A model generated the notes under the pieces. It saw only the letters and a list, made by a program, of their open reading frames with translations, had not been told where the DNA came from and made no database searches. From the NCBI RefSeq assembly GCF_900113695.1, contig NZ_FOQH01000010.1, positions 1 through 64,000 of the forward strand: 64,000 nt of DNA, in the 5' to 3' direction. Positions 39,607-48,000 of the stretch are shown piece after piece. A program made the translations under genes and the position numbers. The stretch comes from Albimonas pacifica. Its GTDB lineage: Bacteria > Pseudomonadota > Alphaproteobacteria > Rhodobacterales > Rhodobacteraceae. Each line of letters starts with the position of its first letter. Position 1 is the first letter of the stretch.

Positions 39607-39888
39607 TCAGGGGCGGGTCTGGTCACAAAGGGTGTCGGTAAGATCGATACCCTTCGCCGCCCAGTCGGCATTGCCGTAGGTCAGGCCGTGCTCGTCCACG
39701 GTTGCTACGCCGATGCATCGCCCGAGACGATCCCTGATCGTAAGGCCGACGCCAAGAGTTACGCCCCCCTCGCACTCAAGGCTCGTCCCACAATGATAGC
39801 CAAGCGAAACGATCATGTCGCGGATAGAAAGCGCAAGGCTGGCGTATTCCGGGGAGGCTGACTTGATCCACTCGTCGCGCTCGCTCAC
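39607..39888 (-). CDS. Hypothetical protein, last gene of the leftward accessory operon
   Basis: A 93-residue protein from GTG 39888 (overlaps the upstream stop as GTGA). The body alternates strands and helices (SLALSIRDMIVSLGYHCGTS..., GVGLTIRDRLGRCIGVATVD). No family recognised. The 39 bp between it and the spanin stop at 39,567 is the meeting point of the two convergent transcripts. Confidence 0.55.
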   Translation of the reverse strand: MSERDEWIKSASPEYASLALSIRDMIVSLGYHCGTSLECEGGVTLGVGLTIRDRLGRCIGVATVDEHGLTYGNADWAAKGIDLTDTLCDQTRP

Positions 39889-40106
39889 CCTTCCCCCTCC
39901 TTCGTCACCGTCGCAATCCGCAGCAGGTCCGCCGCCTCGGTGATCGCGGCAAGGTCGCGCGAATCGACGTCAGGCACGCGAGACAGCCGCTCGCGGACCT
40001 TCATCAGCCGGTCGGCCTCGCGCCACGTCGACAGGCGCTCGGGCAGCATCGCCTCAGCGGAACAGCGGGCGCAGTGAAGGTTATCGGCCAGATCGACACC
40101 CTTCAT
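39885..40106 (-). CDS. Small hypothetical protein ending KEGEG
   Basis: Seventy-three residues from ATG 40106 (GAGAGGACGG upstream). It has a CxxC pair near the N-terminus (LHCARCSAEAMLPERLS) and a helical rest. The end TKEGEG* overlaps the next GTG start; three other genes in this operon end the same way. Confidence 0.55.
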   Translation of the reverse strand: MKGVDLADNLHCARCSAEAMLPERLSTWREADRLMKVRERLSRVPDVDSRDLAAITEAADLLRIATVTKEGEG

Positions 40107-40279
40107 TGAACCGTCCTCTCCCAAAGAGTCTTCCCCTCAGCGTCCTCGATCCTGACAACGTGGTCGTTCAGCTTCGCGTGGATCTCTGGCGTGCACCAGT
40201 CGGTGGGCTGGATCGGATACCAGCCGTCCGCGGTGACCATGATCCAGACCGTGGGCAGCAGCACCGGCGTGTCCTTCAT
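40103..40279 (-). CDS. Small hypothetical protein (58 residues)
   Basis: ATG 40279 to TGA 40103: MKDTPVLLPTVWIMVTADGW, YPIQPTDWCTPEIHAKLNDH and VVRIEDAEGKTLWERTVQ. ATGA overlaps on both sides (40,276-40,279 and 40,103-40,106) support it as a real gene of the operon. Strand-rich; no family. Confidence 0.65.
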   Translation of the reverse strand: MKDTPVLLPTVWIMVTADGWYPIQPTDWCTPEIHAKLNDHVVRIEDAEGKTLWERTVQ

Positions 40280-40419
40280 AGGTCATGCTCCGGGTTGCGC
40301 CACCATCTAACGAGGATGATCGCCCCGCAGATCCAGACGCCGAAGATGGCCCACGCCGCAACATCTGTGTGCGGGGTTTCGATGGAAATGCCGAAGAGCG
40401 CCCCTGCCAAGACCCTCAC
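40276..40419 (-). CDS. Small membrane protein (47 residues)
   Basis: From GTG 40419, which overlaps the previous stop as GTGA. One hydrophobic segment (AAWAIFGVWICGAIILV) followed by RWWRNPEHDL. It forms part of the tightly coupled operon; function unknown. Confidence 0.55.
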   Translation of the reverse strand: MRVLAGALFGISIETPHTDVAAWAIFGVWICGAIILVRWWRNPEHDL

Positions 40420-40577
40420 CCCTCGCCCTCCTCTCGGAACCGACGAAAGGCGAAGACCCCAACCCCCGTGACGATCACCCCAGCAATCCCGGCCGGCCAG
40501 TCCGAGGTTGCCGCGCCGCCACCTGCAGTGAACGCGCCCATGCAGATGACGAGCGCCCAAGCCGTTGAAGCGCTCAC
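40416..40577 (-). CDS. Small membrane protein (53 residues) ending EEGEG
   Basis: From GTG 40577 (GTGA overlap). Two hydrophobic stretches (AWALVICMGAFTAGGG and GIAGVIVTGVGVFAF) then a basic end and EEGEG*. It may be a holin-like or exclusion protein of the early operon; no family. Confidence 0.55.
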   Translation of the reverse strand: MSASTAWALVICMGAFTAGGGAATSDWPAGIAGVIVTGVGVFAFRRFREEGEG

Positions 40578-40969
40578 CCCTCGCCCTCCCGTTCCCTGTC
40601 GATGGTCTCGGCGATCTGCTCGCAAGCCTTTTGCGCCCTGTCCCGCTCGATCCGCGTCACCCGCAGTTCGGATTCCGCTCGTACCAGCGCCACGCGCAGA
40701 CGAAGCAACTCCAAAGGCTCCCAATCATCAGCGCGGGTGTTCCAGAAGCGCGCCACGCTATGCAGGCAGGCGGCGTCGTCCTCGTGCTCGTTGCAAACCT
40801 CCTGCCACGATGGGGACGGACACTCGCCCTCTCGCGAGCATGAGACGCGGATCGCCTTCCCGCCGTGCCCATTGTGGACGCCAACGTCGTCCAGAACCCA
40901 TCTCATTTCCGCATCCGCGCCGCAGAACGGGCACTGCTTCAGGTCCATCATTTCAAGCATCCCGATCAC
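40574..40969 (-). CDS. Lar-like restriction alleviation / zinc-finger protein
   Basis: A 131-residue protein (GTG 40969, or ATG at 40960 or 40948). Residues ~10-80 show the Lar pattern: LKQCPFCGADAEM, a middle Cys pair (VSCSREGEC, VCNEHED) and RFWNTRADD. Rac-prophage Lar eases type I restriction by host enzymes. The C-terminal third is a coiled coil (VRAESELRVTRIERDRAQKACEQIAE) ending REGEG*. Fits with the two methyltransferases as a second anti-restriction layer (inference). Confidence 0.7.
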   Translation of the reverse strand: MIGMLEMMDLKQCPFCGADAEMRWVLDDVGVHNGHGGKAIRVSCSREGECPSPSWQEVCNEHEDDAACLHSVARFWNTRADDWEPLELLRLRVALVRAESELRVTRIERDRAQKACEQIAETIDREREGEG

Positions 40970-41721
40970 CCCTCGCCCTCCCGCTTCATGGCGCGGATGG
41001 CGGCGGCGAGTGGTGCGACATCTGCACCGTCGTACCGCCCCGCATAGCCACTCACCTTCCTCGCCGCTTCCTCCAGCGCCTCCGCCCTGATCTCGGCCCG
41101 CATCGCCTTGAACTCGTCAGGCATCAGGTGGATCAGATTCGGCAGCGTCGGCTTTGCGACCGTTCCGCGGAGCATGTTCGCGTGGACCCTTACCGGGTCT
41201 TGCAACGCTTCCCGCATCTCTGCCGTAGCCTCATTGGCGATCCTCTCCCGCATCGACTCCAGCGCAGCGGGGGCGGGGGCGGAGAGGGCGGCGGCGGTTT
41301 TGTGGAGCGCGCCATTGACGATCAGGCCGCGGGCCAACGGTTCAACGTGCAGAGGGGACGGCACATCGGATTTCAGGGCGGCCTGAGCCAGATCGAGCGC
41401 GGCCGAGAACGGCTCCAGCGCCTCCCGCATCTTCCCCACCAGCGCCAGGGCCTCGGCCGTCTCGCGCCGGGAGGCGGTGGGGGCGGCGCGGAGGTTCTGA
41501 AGCTCCAGTTCCTTGTTCGCGGCCTCCACCGGCACCACAACATGCGTCCCCGCGGCGACCTGCGGTATCAGCCGCAGCAGGCGGACGACTTCGTGGCAGG
41601 CGATCCCGCTCAGAACGAGGTTTTGCGTGGCCGGGTCGATGGTCGCCAGGGTCTCGGACAGGGCGTCGGCGCAGCACTTCGCGGCTCGGCCGTCCACGGG
41701 CCGGATCTCGCGGTCAGCCAT
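40966..41721 (-). CDS. Helical phage protein of unknown function ending REGEG
   Basis: A 251-residue, mostly helical protein with an Ea22-like look (a charged, repeat-poor helical body and a basic C-terminus). KELELQNLRAAPTASRRETAEALALVGKMREALEPF is typical of phage early accessory proteins. ATG 41721 lies inside the upstream gene's last codons. No function known. Confidence 0.55.
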   Translation of the reverse strand: MADREIRPVDGRAAKCCADALSETLATIDPATQNLVLSGIACHEVVRLLRLIPQVAAGTHVVVPVEAANKELELQNLRAAPTASRRETAEALALVGKMREALEPFSAALDLAQAALKSDVPSPLHVEPLARGLIVNGALHKTAAALSAPAPAALESMRERIANEATAEMREALQDPVRVHANMLRGTVAKPTLPNLIHLMPDEFKAMRAEIRAEALEEAARKVSGYAGRYDGADVAPLAAAIRAMKREGEG

Positions 41722-41902
41722 CGTCCTTCTCCTCTCTCAGGTCCGCGGGGGCGGCGGGGAGCGGGACTGCTTCGGTGAAGCCTTCCGAGATGCCGATCTC
41801 ACGAAGGTGCTCCGCCACGGGGCGCGGAACGATCAGGCCCGCGCCGCCGTTCCATTCGCGTGTAGCGTTGATCCAGAACTTAGCGTCCTCGCGCTCGCCC
41901 AT
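41714..41902 (-). CDS. Small hypothetical protein
   Basis: Sixty-two residues from ATG 41902 (GGGAGGGCGGG upstream): MGEREDAKFWINATREWNGG, then PRPVAEHLREIGISEGF and a Pro/Ala/acidic tail. Overlaps the next gene by 8 bp. No family. Confidence 0.55.
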   Translation of the reverse strand: MGEREDAKFWINATREWNGGAGLIVPRPVAEHLREIGISEGFTEAVPLPAAPADLREEKDDG

Positions 41903-41913
41903 CCCGCCCTCCC

Positions 41914-42255
41914 TCACTCGTCGCCCGCGGGGGTGGGGAGGCGGTCCAAGCGCTCGATCTCGGCCACGATCAGCGCAGCAGCCCGGATCAGGTCGCGACG
42001 CCGGTCCTTCGGTTTCCACCATGACCAATCCCACGGCCACAGGCGGCGGGTCACAATCAGTTGCGGCTCCCCGATGTTCTCGTGCTGCCAGTTGGCCGGG
42101 ACGCGCTCATCTTCGATGAGGCTCCCGAAATGCGCGTAGCAAGCAGCCGCGCGCGCCATCTCGCCTTCTGCGTGGCTGTCGTCATGCGCCTCGGTCCAGC
42201 CCTCGACGTCCTTCTGCCGCTGGCGCTCCGCGGCGATTTCCTCGATCACATTCAT
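41914..42255 (-). CDS. Conserved phage protein, MazG/dATP-like helical family
   Basis: A 113-residue protein from ATG 42255. IEEIAAERQRQKDVEGWTEAHDD, then GEMARAAACYAHFG, WPWDWSWWKP and RRRDLIRAAALIVAEIERLDR: a pattern widely found in phages and recalling all-alpha NTP pyrophosphatases (E-x-x-R-Q and E-x-x-x-A pairs for metal). Nucleotide hydrolysis is possible but not shown. Confidence 0.65.
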   Translation of the reverse strand: MNVIEEIAAERQRQKDVEGWTEAHDDSHAEGEMARAAACYAHFGSLIEDERVPANWQHENIGEPQLIVTRRLWPWDWSWWKPKDRRRDLIRAAALIVAEIERLDRLPTPAGDE

Positions 42256-42303
42256 CGTCTCTCGTCTCCTCGTCTCGCGCATCCCATCCGGGGGCGCTGG
42301 GGG

Positions 42304-42756
42304 TCAGGTGGGTGGAGGAAGTAGCTTCGGGCCGTTTTTATCGGCCAGGGCCTCGATCACGCGCGCCCCGCTGGGCGTGCGGACGTGCGGCAGGAACGCG
42401 GTGTCTGCGTCGACGAAGCCGGCGGCCATCATCGCGACAGTGGCTTTGATCCAGTCTGCGAGGATCGCCCAAGAGGCCCGCTCGGCCTGCGCGCGAGCCT
42501 TCGCTTTATGGTCCTTCTCGCTGGTCCGGGATCTCGAGCCGCGCGGGTTCTCGCGCAGCCAGGCCGCCTCGTAGGCACCGACGTTGATCGGGATCGTGAT
42601 CTCGCGACCGTGAAGCCGGAACTGGGCGACGATCTGGTCCGCATCGTCGTCCACCATGAACCCGACCGCGCTCGCCCCGACGCTCCGCAGGGTGTCTCGG
42701 ATCTCTTTCTCGCGGGCCTGGCCGGCGGTCGATGAAGCATAGGGCAGCGCCATCAT
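42304..42756 (-). CDS. Conserved phage accessory protein
   Basis: A 150-residue protein from ATG 42756 (or 42753). It contains IRDTLRSVGASAVGFMVDDDADQIVAQFRLHGREITIPI, an alpha/beta N-terminal part, and a helical C-terminal part (AERASWAILADWIKATVAMMAAGFVD). Seen in phage early operons; function unknown. Confidence 0.55.
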   Translation of the reverse strand: MMALPYASSTAGQAREKEIRDTLRSVGASAVGFMVDDDADQIVAQFRLHGREITIPINVGAYEAAWLRENPRGSRSRTSEKDHKAKARAQAERASWAILADWIKATVAMMAAGFVDADTAFLPHVRTPSGARVIEALADKNGPKLLPPPT

Positions 42757-42824
42757 CGTCTCTCCATCTCTCCTCGCCCCGTCACGGAGCGGGTGGGGTG
42801 CGCGATAGGCGCGGGGTTAGGGGG

Positions 42825-43145
42825 TCAGCCGAAGATCCGAAAACCGAAGAGGCTCGACCGTCGCGCCCTGCTGGCGGCCTCGTCAGCCTCTCGCGTGCGC
42901 TGCGCCAGCTTGTCCAAGCACTTCTTCTCGGACCAAGGCGCGGGCCAGTCAGCGGGGTCCAAAGTGACGTTGTTCGGGTGGATCATGCTCACCCCACCAC
43001 CTTCCCATCTGACCGAAATGACCGCCTCTCCGGTCGCGTTCCGGCCGAAGCCCTCGACGTGGCCTAGCCGCTCGTCACCGTCGAAATCGCGGCGCAGGAC
43101 AACCGCGCCCAGGCGAAAGTCCATGGGGGTGTAGGTTCGGGTCAT
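42825..43145 (-). CDS. First gene of the leftward early operon
   Basis: A 106-residue protein from ATG 43145 (GAAGGAGAGAG upstream). N-terminal SH3-like strands (FRLGAVVLRRDFDGDERLGHVEGFGRNATGEAVISVRW) then a helical tail. The shape suggests a small nucleic-acid-binding protein; no family. Upstream, 43,146-43,262 holds the presumed promoter and a GTTTC-GG-GAAAC palindrome at 43,194-43,205. Confidence 0.55.
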   Translation of the reverse strand: MTRTYTPMDFRLGAVVLRRDFDGDERLGHVEGFGRNATGEAVISVRWEGGGVSMIHPNNVTLDPADWPAPWSEKKCLDKLAQRTREADEAASRARRSSLFGFRIFG

Positions 43146-43262
43146 CTCTCTCTCCTTCTCAGGCGCCCAGTTTCCGCCCAGCTTTGACGGAACGTTTCGG
43201 GAAACGACGGCACACGACGGGCGCAAGGAACGCTGATTGCGCACGTTTTTACGCGTGTCCGG

Positions 43263-43311
43263 TGTCTTCGGGAGGCAGGGGTCGGAGGTTCGAATCCTCT
43301 CACTCCGACCA
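43263..43311 (+). other. Attachment site: 3' half of tRNA-Pro(CGG)
   Basis: The 49 bp start at the anticodon arm (TGTC-TTCGGGA-GGCA, anticodon CGG) and run through the T arm (GGAGG-TTCGAAT-CCTCT), acceptor strand CACTCCG, discriminator A and CCA. No matching 5' half lies upstream, so this is not a whole tRNA gene but the copy left at the prophage end. The intact tRNA gene is expected at the other prophage end, left of the window. Confidence 0.85.
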
Positions 43312-43362
43312 GCGCTCAGCTGGTCTTTTCGGACCGAGCCGCAGCGAAACGCGCAACGAAAC

Positions 43363-43821
43363 TCACCTGATCGCCCCGCTGTCGTCTCCATGATCGCGAC
43401 CGCCCGCTGCTGATGCTCCGGGCTGCGGCGCCGGCAGACCCCCTCCAGCGTCGCCGAAGTCGTCGGTCGCGTCCTCCCGCGAGACGCCCCTCTCGAAGGC
43501 CCGCGTGACCGCCGTGGGCTCGAGCGTGTGCGGCGCGGCTTCCGGGACGAGGCCCGACCGCTCGCGGGTCTCCCGCCACGCCGGCTTGACGCTCGAGATC
43601 GGCGTGCCGTTCCACGCCCGTCGATGGGCGTCCGAGAGGCGCTCGCCGACCGTCGCCTCCGACGCCGACGCAGGGCCGCGCCCTGCGGGTCGTCGGGGCG
43701 CAGGGCGATCCGCGAGCGCTCTTCGAGTTTCCGCGTGACGGCCTCATGGCCCGGGCGTTGCTGTTTGCCGCCCTCGACGATGACGGGGGCGCCGTCGCCG
43801 TTGCGCTGGTGGCGACGTGAC
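43363..43821 (-). pseudogene. Decayed tyrosine-recombinase (integrase) gene
   Basis: Read leftward, one frame gives AHRRAWNGTPISSVKPAWRE, TRERSGLVPEAAPHTLEPTA and VTRAFERGVSREDATDDFGD, the C-terminal catalytic part of a phage integrase; a frameshift then leads to TLEGVCRRRSPEHQQRAVAI before a stop. The conserved HTLRHT box reads HTLEPT, so catalytic Arg and His are lost. It begins 52 bp outside the tRNA fragment, so it comes from another element that used the same site. The 5' part cannot be traced. Confidence 0.7.
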
Positions 43822-44828
43822 GGGGCGCAGGGGCGGGGCGTTCGACGAAGTCCTCCAGGGCGTTCAGGGCGAGGAGGAAGCGCCGCCGAGGAACCTGGCG
43901 CACAGCTGCTTTCGGTGGAGGGCTGCGCGGAGCGTGGCGAGCCTTCCGCTTGCGGGCGGCTCTCGGGCCGCCGCCTCGAGCGTGAACGGCCGCGGCAGCT
44001 CCCCCGGGTCGGCGAGGGGGCGTATCCCGGTCTCATCGCGTGCGGGGGGCGCCGCGTCGTCTCTGTGCGTTGTCGCGTCGATCTCCCCAGGAGGTCGGCG
44101 CGATCCCCGCAGCTGGAAAGACGGCAGCCTCCCCGGTGCGCGGATCGCGTCCTCCCTGTCGGCATGCTCGACCAGCGACGGGGGAAGGCCTTGTCGTCGC
44201 GGGCGCGGCACGCGCCGTCGAAGCTCCGGGGCCGACAGCCTTCCGGCGGGTGGACGCGTCGGCGTGCTGCTGTCGCCGCTGGCCGTGGCGACGCGCGTGC
44301 GGTCGAGCCGCACCGCGTTTCCTCCCGGTTGCTTCATCCTTCGTCAGGGTATCGGCAGGCGTTCCAGCGCGGGCCACGCATCGGCCAAGGGGGCGACGCC
44401 CGTCCGGCCGGCGGCTGGCGGTCGACGCGGGTTGGTCAGCCGGACCGATATCGCCGGTCGCGACGAGGGCGCCGACATGGGCTGCTCCGATGACTGCAAG
44501 CGTGACGGCCGGTTCCTCCGCATGGCGCAGATCAGACCGTCTCGCATGAAGCCGCCATCCGGCCGTATGGCGGCGCCGCCCCCACAGTTCCTCGAGCCGC
44601 CGAAGCGACTGCAGCAGGCGCTCGTCCATCCCGCTGAACGCGACCGTGGTCCCCTTCCTGCGCCGCGCCAGGTTTCGACCCGCCCGCACGTCCCTCGCGA
44701 GCCCATGGATCCCGGCCCGCGGGACGATGATCCGGCGCTCGCCATCGCGCGGGCCGCCCGGCTCGTCGGGGCCGGAGCGTCGACGGCGGACGGCGCCTTC
44801 GCGGGCGGGGGTGCGCGGCGACGGCCGC
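43822..44828. other. About 1 kb of non-coding or decayed DNA
   Basis: Frames are open on both strands only because of high G+C; none has a recognisable domain, signal or sensible composition. Probably the eroded remainder of the element that carried the dead integrase. Confidence 0.55.
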
Positions 44829-47540
44829 TCAGCCGACGGAGCGGCGGCCGTGCAGGGCGAGCCGGATCCGCTTCTCGGCTTCGAGCAGCGCGAAGAACAC
44901 GATGCCGACGGCGATGATCAGCAGTCCGTCCGTCAGGGGCACGGCCTGCGTGCCGAACGCCGACTGAAGCGGCGGAAGGTAGGTGATCGCGACCTGCGCG
45001 GCCGTCACCGCGGCGACGCAGGCCCAGACGACCGGCGTGCCCCGCGCCGCCGCCCAGGTCAGCGACGCGCCGTGGATGTTGCGGATGAAGAACAGGTGGA
45101 AGATCTCGAGGACCACGAGCGCGTTCATCGCCAGCGTCTGCGCAAGCGCCGGCGCGCGCCCCTGGCCGGTCGCCCAGGCATAGATGCCGAAGACCGCGGC
45201 GAGGATCAGGGTCGAGACCAGGGCCACGTGCCATAGCAGCTCCCGCGTCAGCAGCGGCGCGTCGCGCGCGCGGGGCGGGCGGCGCATGGTCCCGGGCTCG
45301 GTCGGCTCGAAGGCCAGCGCCAGGCCCAGCGTGGCGGCGGTGACCAGGTTCACCCACAGGATCTGCACGGCGGTGATCGGCAGCGCCAGCCCGGCGAGCA
45401 GGGCGGCCACGATGGTGATCGCCTCGCCCGCGCTGGTGGGCAGGGTCCAGCCGATCACCTTCTTGATGTTGTCGTAGGCCGTGCGCCCCTCGCGCACCGC
45501 CGCGACGATCGAGGCGAAGTCGTCGTCGGCCAGCACGATCTCGGCCGCCTGGCGCGCGGCGGCCGAGCCCTTGAGCCCCATCGCGACCCCCGCGTCGGCG
45601 CGCTTCAGCGCGGGCGCGTCGTTCACCCCGTCGCCGGTCATCGCCACCGTCAGTCCGCGCGACTGCAGGGCCGAAACCAGGCGCAGCTTGTGGGCGGGCG
45701 AGGTGCGCGCGAAGACGTCCGCCTCCTGCGCCGCCTGCGCCAGGGCCGCGTCGTCCATCGCGTCGATCTCCGCCCCGGTCAGGGTGCGGTCCGGACGCTC
45801 CAGCCCGACCTGGGCGGCGATGGCGCGGGCGGTGGCGACGTGGTCGCCGGTGATCATCTTCACCGCGATGCCGGCGCGGCGGCACTCGGCCACCGCCTCG
45901 GCCGCGGCCGCGCGCAGAGGGTCGACCAGGCCGATCAGGCCGATCAGCGTCAGCGTCCCCTGCAGGTCGGCGACGTCGAGCACCACGTGCTCGGGCGGCG
46001 TCGCGCGCATCGCCACCGCGATCACCCGCTGCCCCTGGGCGGCGAGGTCCTCGACCGTCCGCCGCCAGCCCTCCGCGTCCAGCGGCCGGGTCCCGCCGTC
46101 ATGGGCGCGCTGGTCGGCGCACAGCGCCAGCACCGCCTCGGGCGCGCCCTTCACGTGGATCGCGGCGCGGCCGGCATGGTCGTGGTGCAGCACCGCCATG
46201 TAGCGGTGGGCGACGTCGAAGGGGATCGCGTCGCTGCGGCTCCAGCGGGGGAAGGGGGCGCGGCCCTCGCCGGTGATCTTGCCGGCCAGCGCCATCAGCG
46301 CGCCCTCCATCGGGTCGCCCTCGATCCGCCAGCCGTCGCGCCCGGGGTGCAGGCCGGCGTCGTTGCACAGGGCCGCGGCGCGCGCGAAGTCCAGCAGCAC
46401 GGCATGTTCGGCGGGGTCCGCCTCCGCCTCCTGCCAGCGCACTGCGCCCGCGGGGGCGTAGCCGCTCGCCTCGACCGAGTAGATCCGCCCGTCCGCGGCC
46501 AGCGCCGCCACCGCCATCTCGTTGCGCGTCAGCGTCCCGGTCTTGTCCGTGCAGATCACCGAGACCGCGCCCAGCGTCTCGATCGCCGGCAGGCGGCGCA
46601 CGATGGCGTTGCGCCGGGCCATCGACTGCACCCCCGCCGCGAGCGTGATGGTCAGCACCGCCGGCAGCCCCTCGGGGATCGCGGCGACCGAGAGGCCGAC
46701 GACCGCCATGAACAGGTCCGCGAAGGGCATCGTGCCCGCCAGCCGCCCCCAGGCCAGCACCGCCGCGGCCACGGCCAGGATGAACAGGGTCAGCCAGCGC
46801 GCGAACAGGTCCATCTGGCGCAGCAGCGGCGTGGTCAGCGCCTCGACGTCCGAGAGCAGGGCGCCGATCCGCCCGATCTGGCTGTTGCCGGCGGTGGCGG
46901 CGACCACGCCCCGCCCGGTCCCCGCCGCCACGATCGTGCCCGAGAACAGCATCGAGGCGCGGTCCCCCAGCGCCGCCTCCGCCGGAACGGGGGCGACGGC
47001 CTTGTCGACTGGGACGGACTCGCCCGTCAGGATCGCCTCCTCGACCTTCAGGCCGCGCGCCTCCAGCAGGCGCAGGTCGGCGGGGATGCGGTCGCCGGCC
47101 TCGACCAGCACCACGTCGCCGGGAACCAGGTCGGCGGCGTCCAGCGTCGCCCGCCGGCCGTCGCGCAGGACCGCGGCGCGGGGGGCCAGCATCACCCGGA
47201 TCGCCTCCATCGCCTGCTCGGCCCGCCCCTCCTGGATGAAGCCGATGGCGGCGTTGACCAGCACCACCGCCAGGATCACGCCCGCGTCCACCCAGTGCTG
47301 CAACGCCGCCGTCACCGCGGCCGAGGCCAGCAGCACGTAGATCAGCACGTTGCGGAACTGGGCGAGGAAGCGCAGGAGCGGCCCCCGCCGCGGCGGCTCA
47401 GGCAGGGCGTTGGGGCCGTGGCGGGTCAGCCGGCGCGCGGCCTCGTCCGAGGTCAGCCCCCCGGCCGGGGCGTCCAGCGCGCGCAGCGCCGCCTCGGCCG
47501 TCAGCGCGTGGAAGGGGCGGTCGGAGGGGGCGTCAGACAT
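44829..47540 (-). CDS. P-type cation-transporting ATPase (type II)
   Basis: A 903-residue membrane pump. Cation-ATPase N-terminal domain at residues ~8-75; membrane pair ~64-105; actuator TGES at 172-175; PEGL in the ion-binding helix at 289-292; phosphorylation site DKTGTLT with Asp332; TGDGVNDAPAL hinge; and a C-terminal block of four helices. This is the P2-type layout of Ca2+ or Na+/H+-type pumps of bacteria. It ends the hydrogenase operon, its start overlapping the protease gene by 8 bp. The ion is unknown. Confidence 0.9.
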   Translation of the reverse strand: MSDAPSDRPFHALTAEAALRALDAPAGGLTSDEAARRLTRHGPNALPEPPRRGPLLRFLAQFRNVLIYVLLASAAVTAALQHWVDAGVILAVVLVNAAIGFIQEGRAEQAMEAIRVMLAPRAAVLRDGRRATLDAADLVPGDVVLVEAGDRIPADLRLLEARGLKVEEAILTGESVPVDKAVAPVPAEAALGDRASMLFSGTIVAAGTGRGVVAATAGNSQIGRIGALLSDVEALTTPLLRQMDLFARWLTLFILAVAAAVLAWGRLAGTMPFADLFMAVVGLSVAAIPEGLPAVLTITLAAGVQSMARRNAIVRRLPAIETLGAVSVICTDKTGTLTRNEMAVAALAADGRIYSVEASGYAPAGAVRWQEAEADPAEHAVLLDFARAAALCNDAGLHPGRDGWRIEGDPMEGALMALAGKITGEGRAPFPRWSRSDAIPFDVAHRYMAVLHHDHAGRAAIHVKGAPEAVLALCADQRAHDGGTRPLDAEGWRRTVEDLAAQGQRVIAVAMRATPPEHVVLDVADLQGTLTLIGLIGLVDPLRAAAAEAVAECRRAGIAVKMITGDHVATARAIAAQVGLERPDRTLTGAEIDAMDDAALAQAAQEADVFARTSPAHKLRLVSALQSRGLTVAMTGDGVNDAPALKRADAGVAMGLKGSAAARQAAEIVLADDDFASIVAAVREGRTAYDNIKKVIGWTLPTSAGEAITIVAALLAGLALPITAVQILWVNLVTAATLGLALAFEPTEPGTMRRPPRARDAPLLTRELLWHVALVSTLILAAVFGIYAWATGQGRAPALAQTLAMNALVVLEIFHLFFIRNIHGASLTWAAARGTPVVWACVAAVTAAQVAITYLPPLQSAFGTQAVPLTDGLLIIAVGIVFFALLEAEKRIRLALHGRRSVG

Positions 47541-48000
47541 GGGGGAGGGCGAGGTCCTCGAGGATGCGTTCGGCCGCCCGTTCGGCGGCCAGGGCCACGG
47601 CGGGCGTCAGGGGCGCGCCGGGGTCGAAGCGCGCCGCCTCGATCGCGTAGACCAGGCAGCGCGGCGGCAGGACGCCCAGCGCGCGGGCGAGCTCGATCGC
47701 CTCGGCCGGGCCCAGCCCGTGGGTCGAGACCGCGCCCAGCCCCGCCGGCAGCGGCCCCGCCGCGGCGTCCAGCCGCCGCAGCGCGCCCGGCGCCGCGCCC
47801 GAGCGGCAGGCGTCCACCAGGATCGCGGCGCGCGCGCCCTCCAGCAGCTCGACCAGGGCGGCGGTCTCGCCGTCGCTGTCGTGGATCTCGACGCCGGGCG
47901 GGGCGTGGGCGCGCAGGCGGCGCGCCACCTCCCGGCCCACGGCGTCGTCGCCGCGCAGGGGCGCGCCCAGGCCGATCACCCGCACGGGCCGCCCGGTCAC
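47533..48000 (-). CDS. Hydrogenase maturation endopeptidase
   Basis: A 155-residue protein from GTG 48000 (GTGA overlap with the large-subunit stop). [22 protein letters not shown] holds the conserved GDD acid residue that senses nickel; DACRSG and [15 protein letters not shown] follow, as in the HyaD/HycI peptidase M52 family. It would trim the C-terminal tail of the adjacent large subunit after nickel insertion. Confidence 0.9.
   Translation of the reverse strand: MTGRPVRVIGLGAPLRGDDAVGREVARRLRAHAPPGVEIHDSDGETAALVELLEGARAAILVDACRSGAAPGALRRLDAAAGPLPAGLGAVSTHGLGPAEAIELARALGVLPPRCLVYAIEAARFDPGAPLTPAVALAAERAAERILEDLALPHV

Noticed and set aside
43263-43311. Complete tRNA gene
   Set aside because: The D arm and 5' acceptor strand (expected CGGAGTG) are absent upstream; only the 3' half is present.
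42825-44165. Leftward frame through the tRNA fragment
   Set aside because: Only the 42,825-43,145 part has a ribosome site and protein-like composition; the rest reads the tRNA antisense and decayed DNA.
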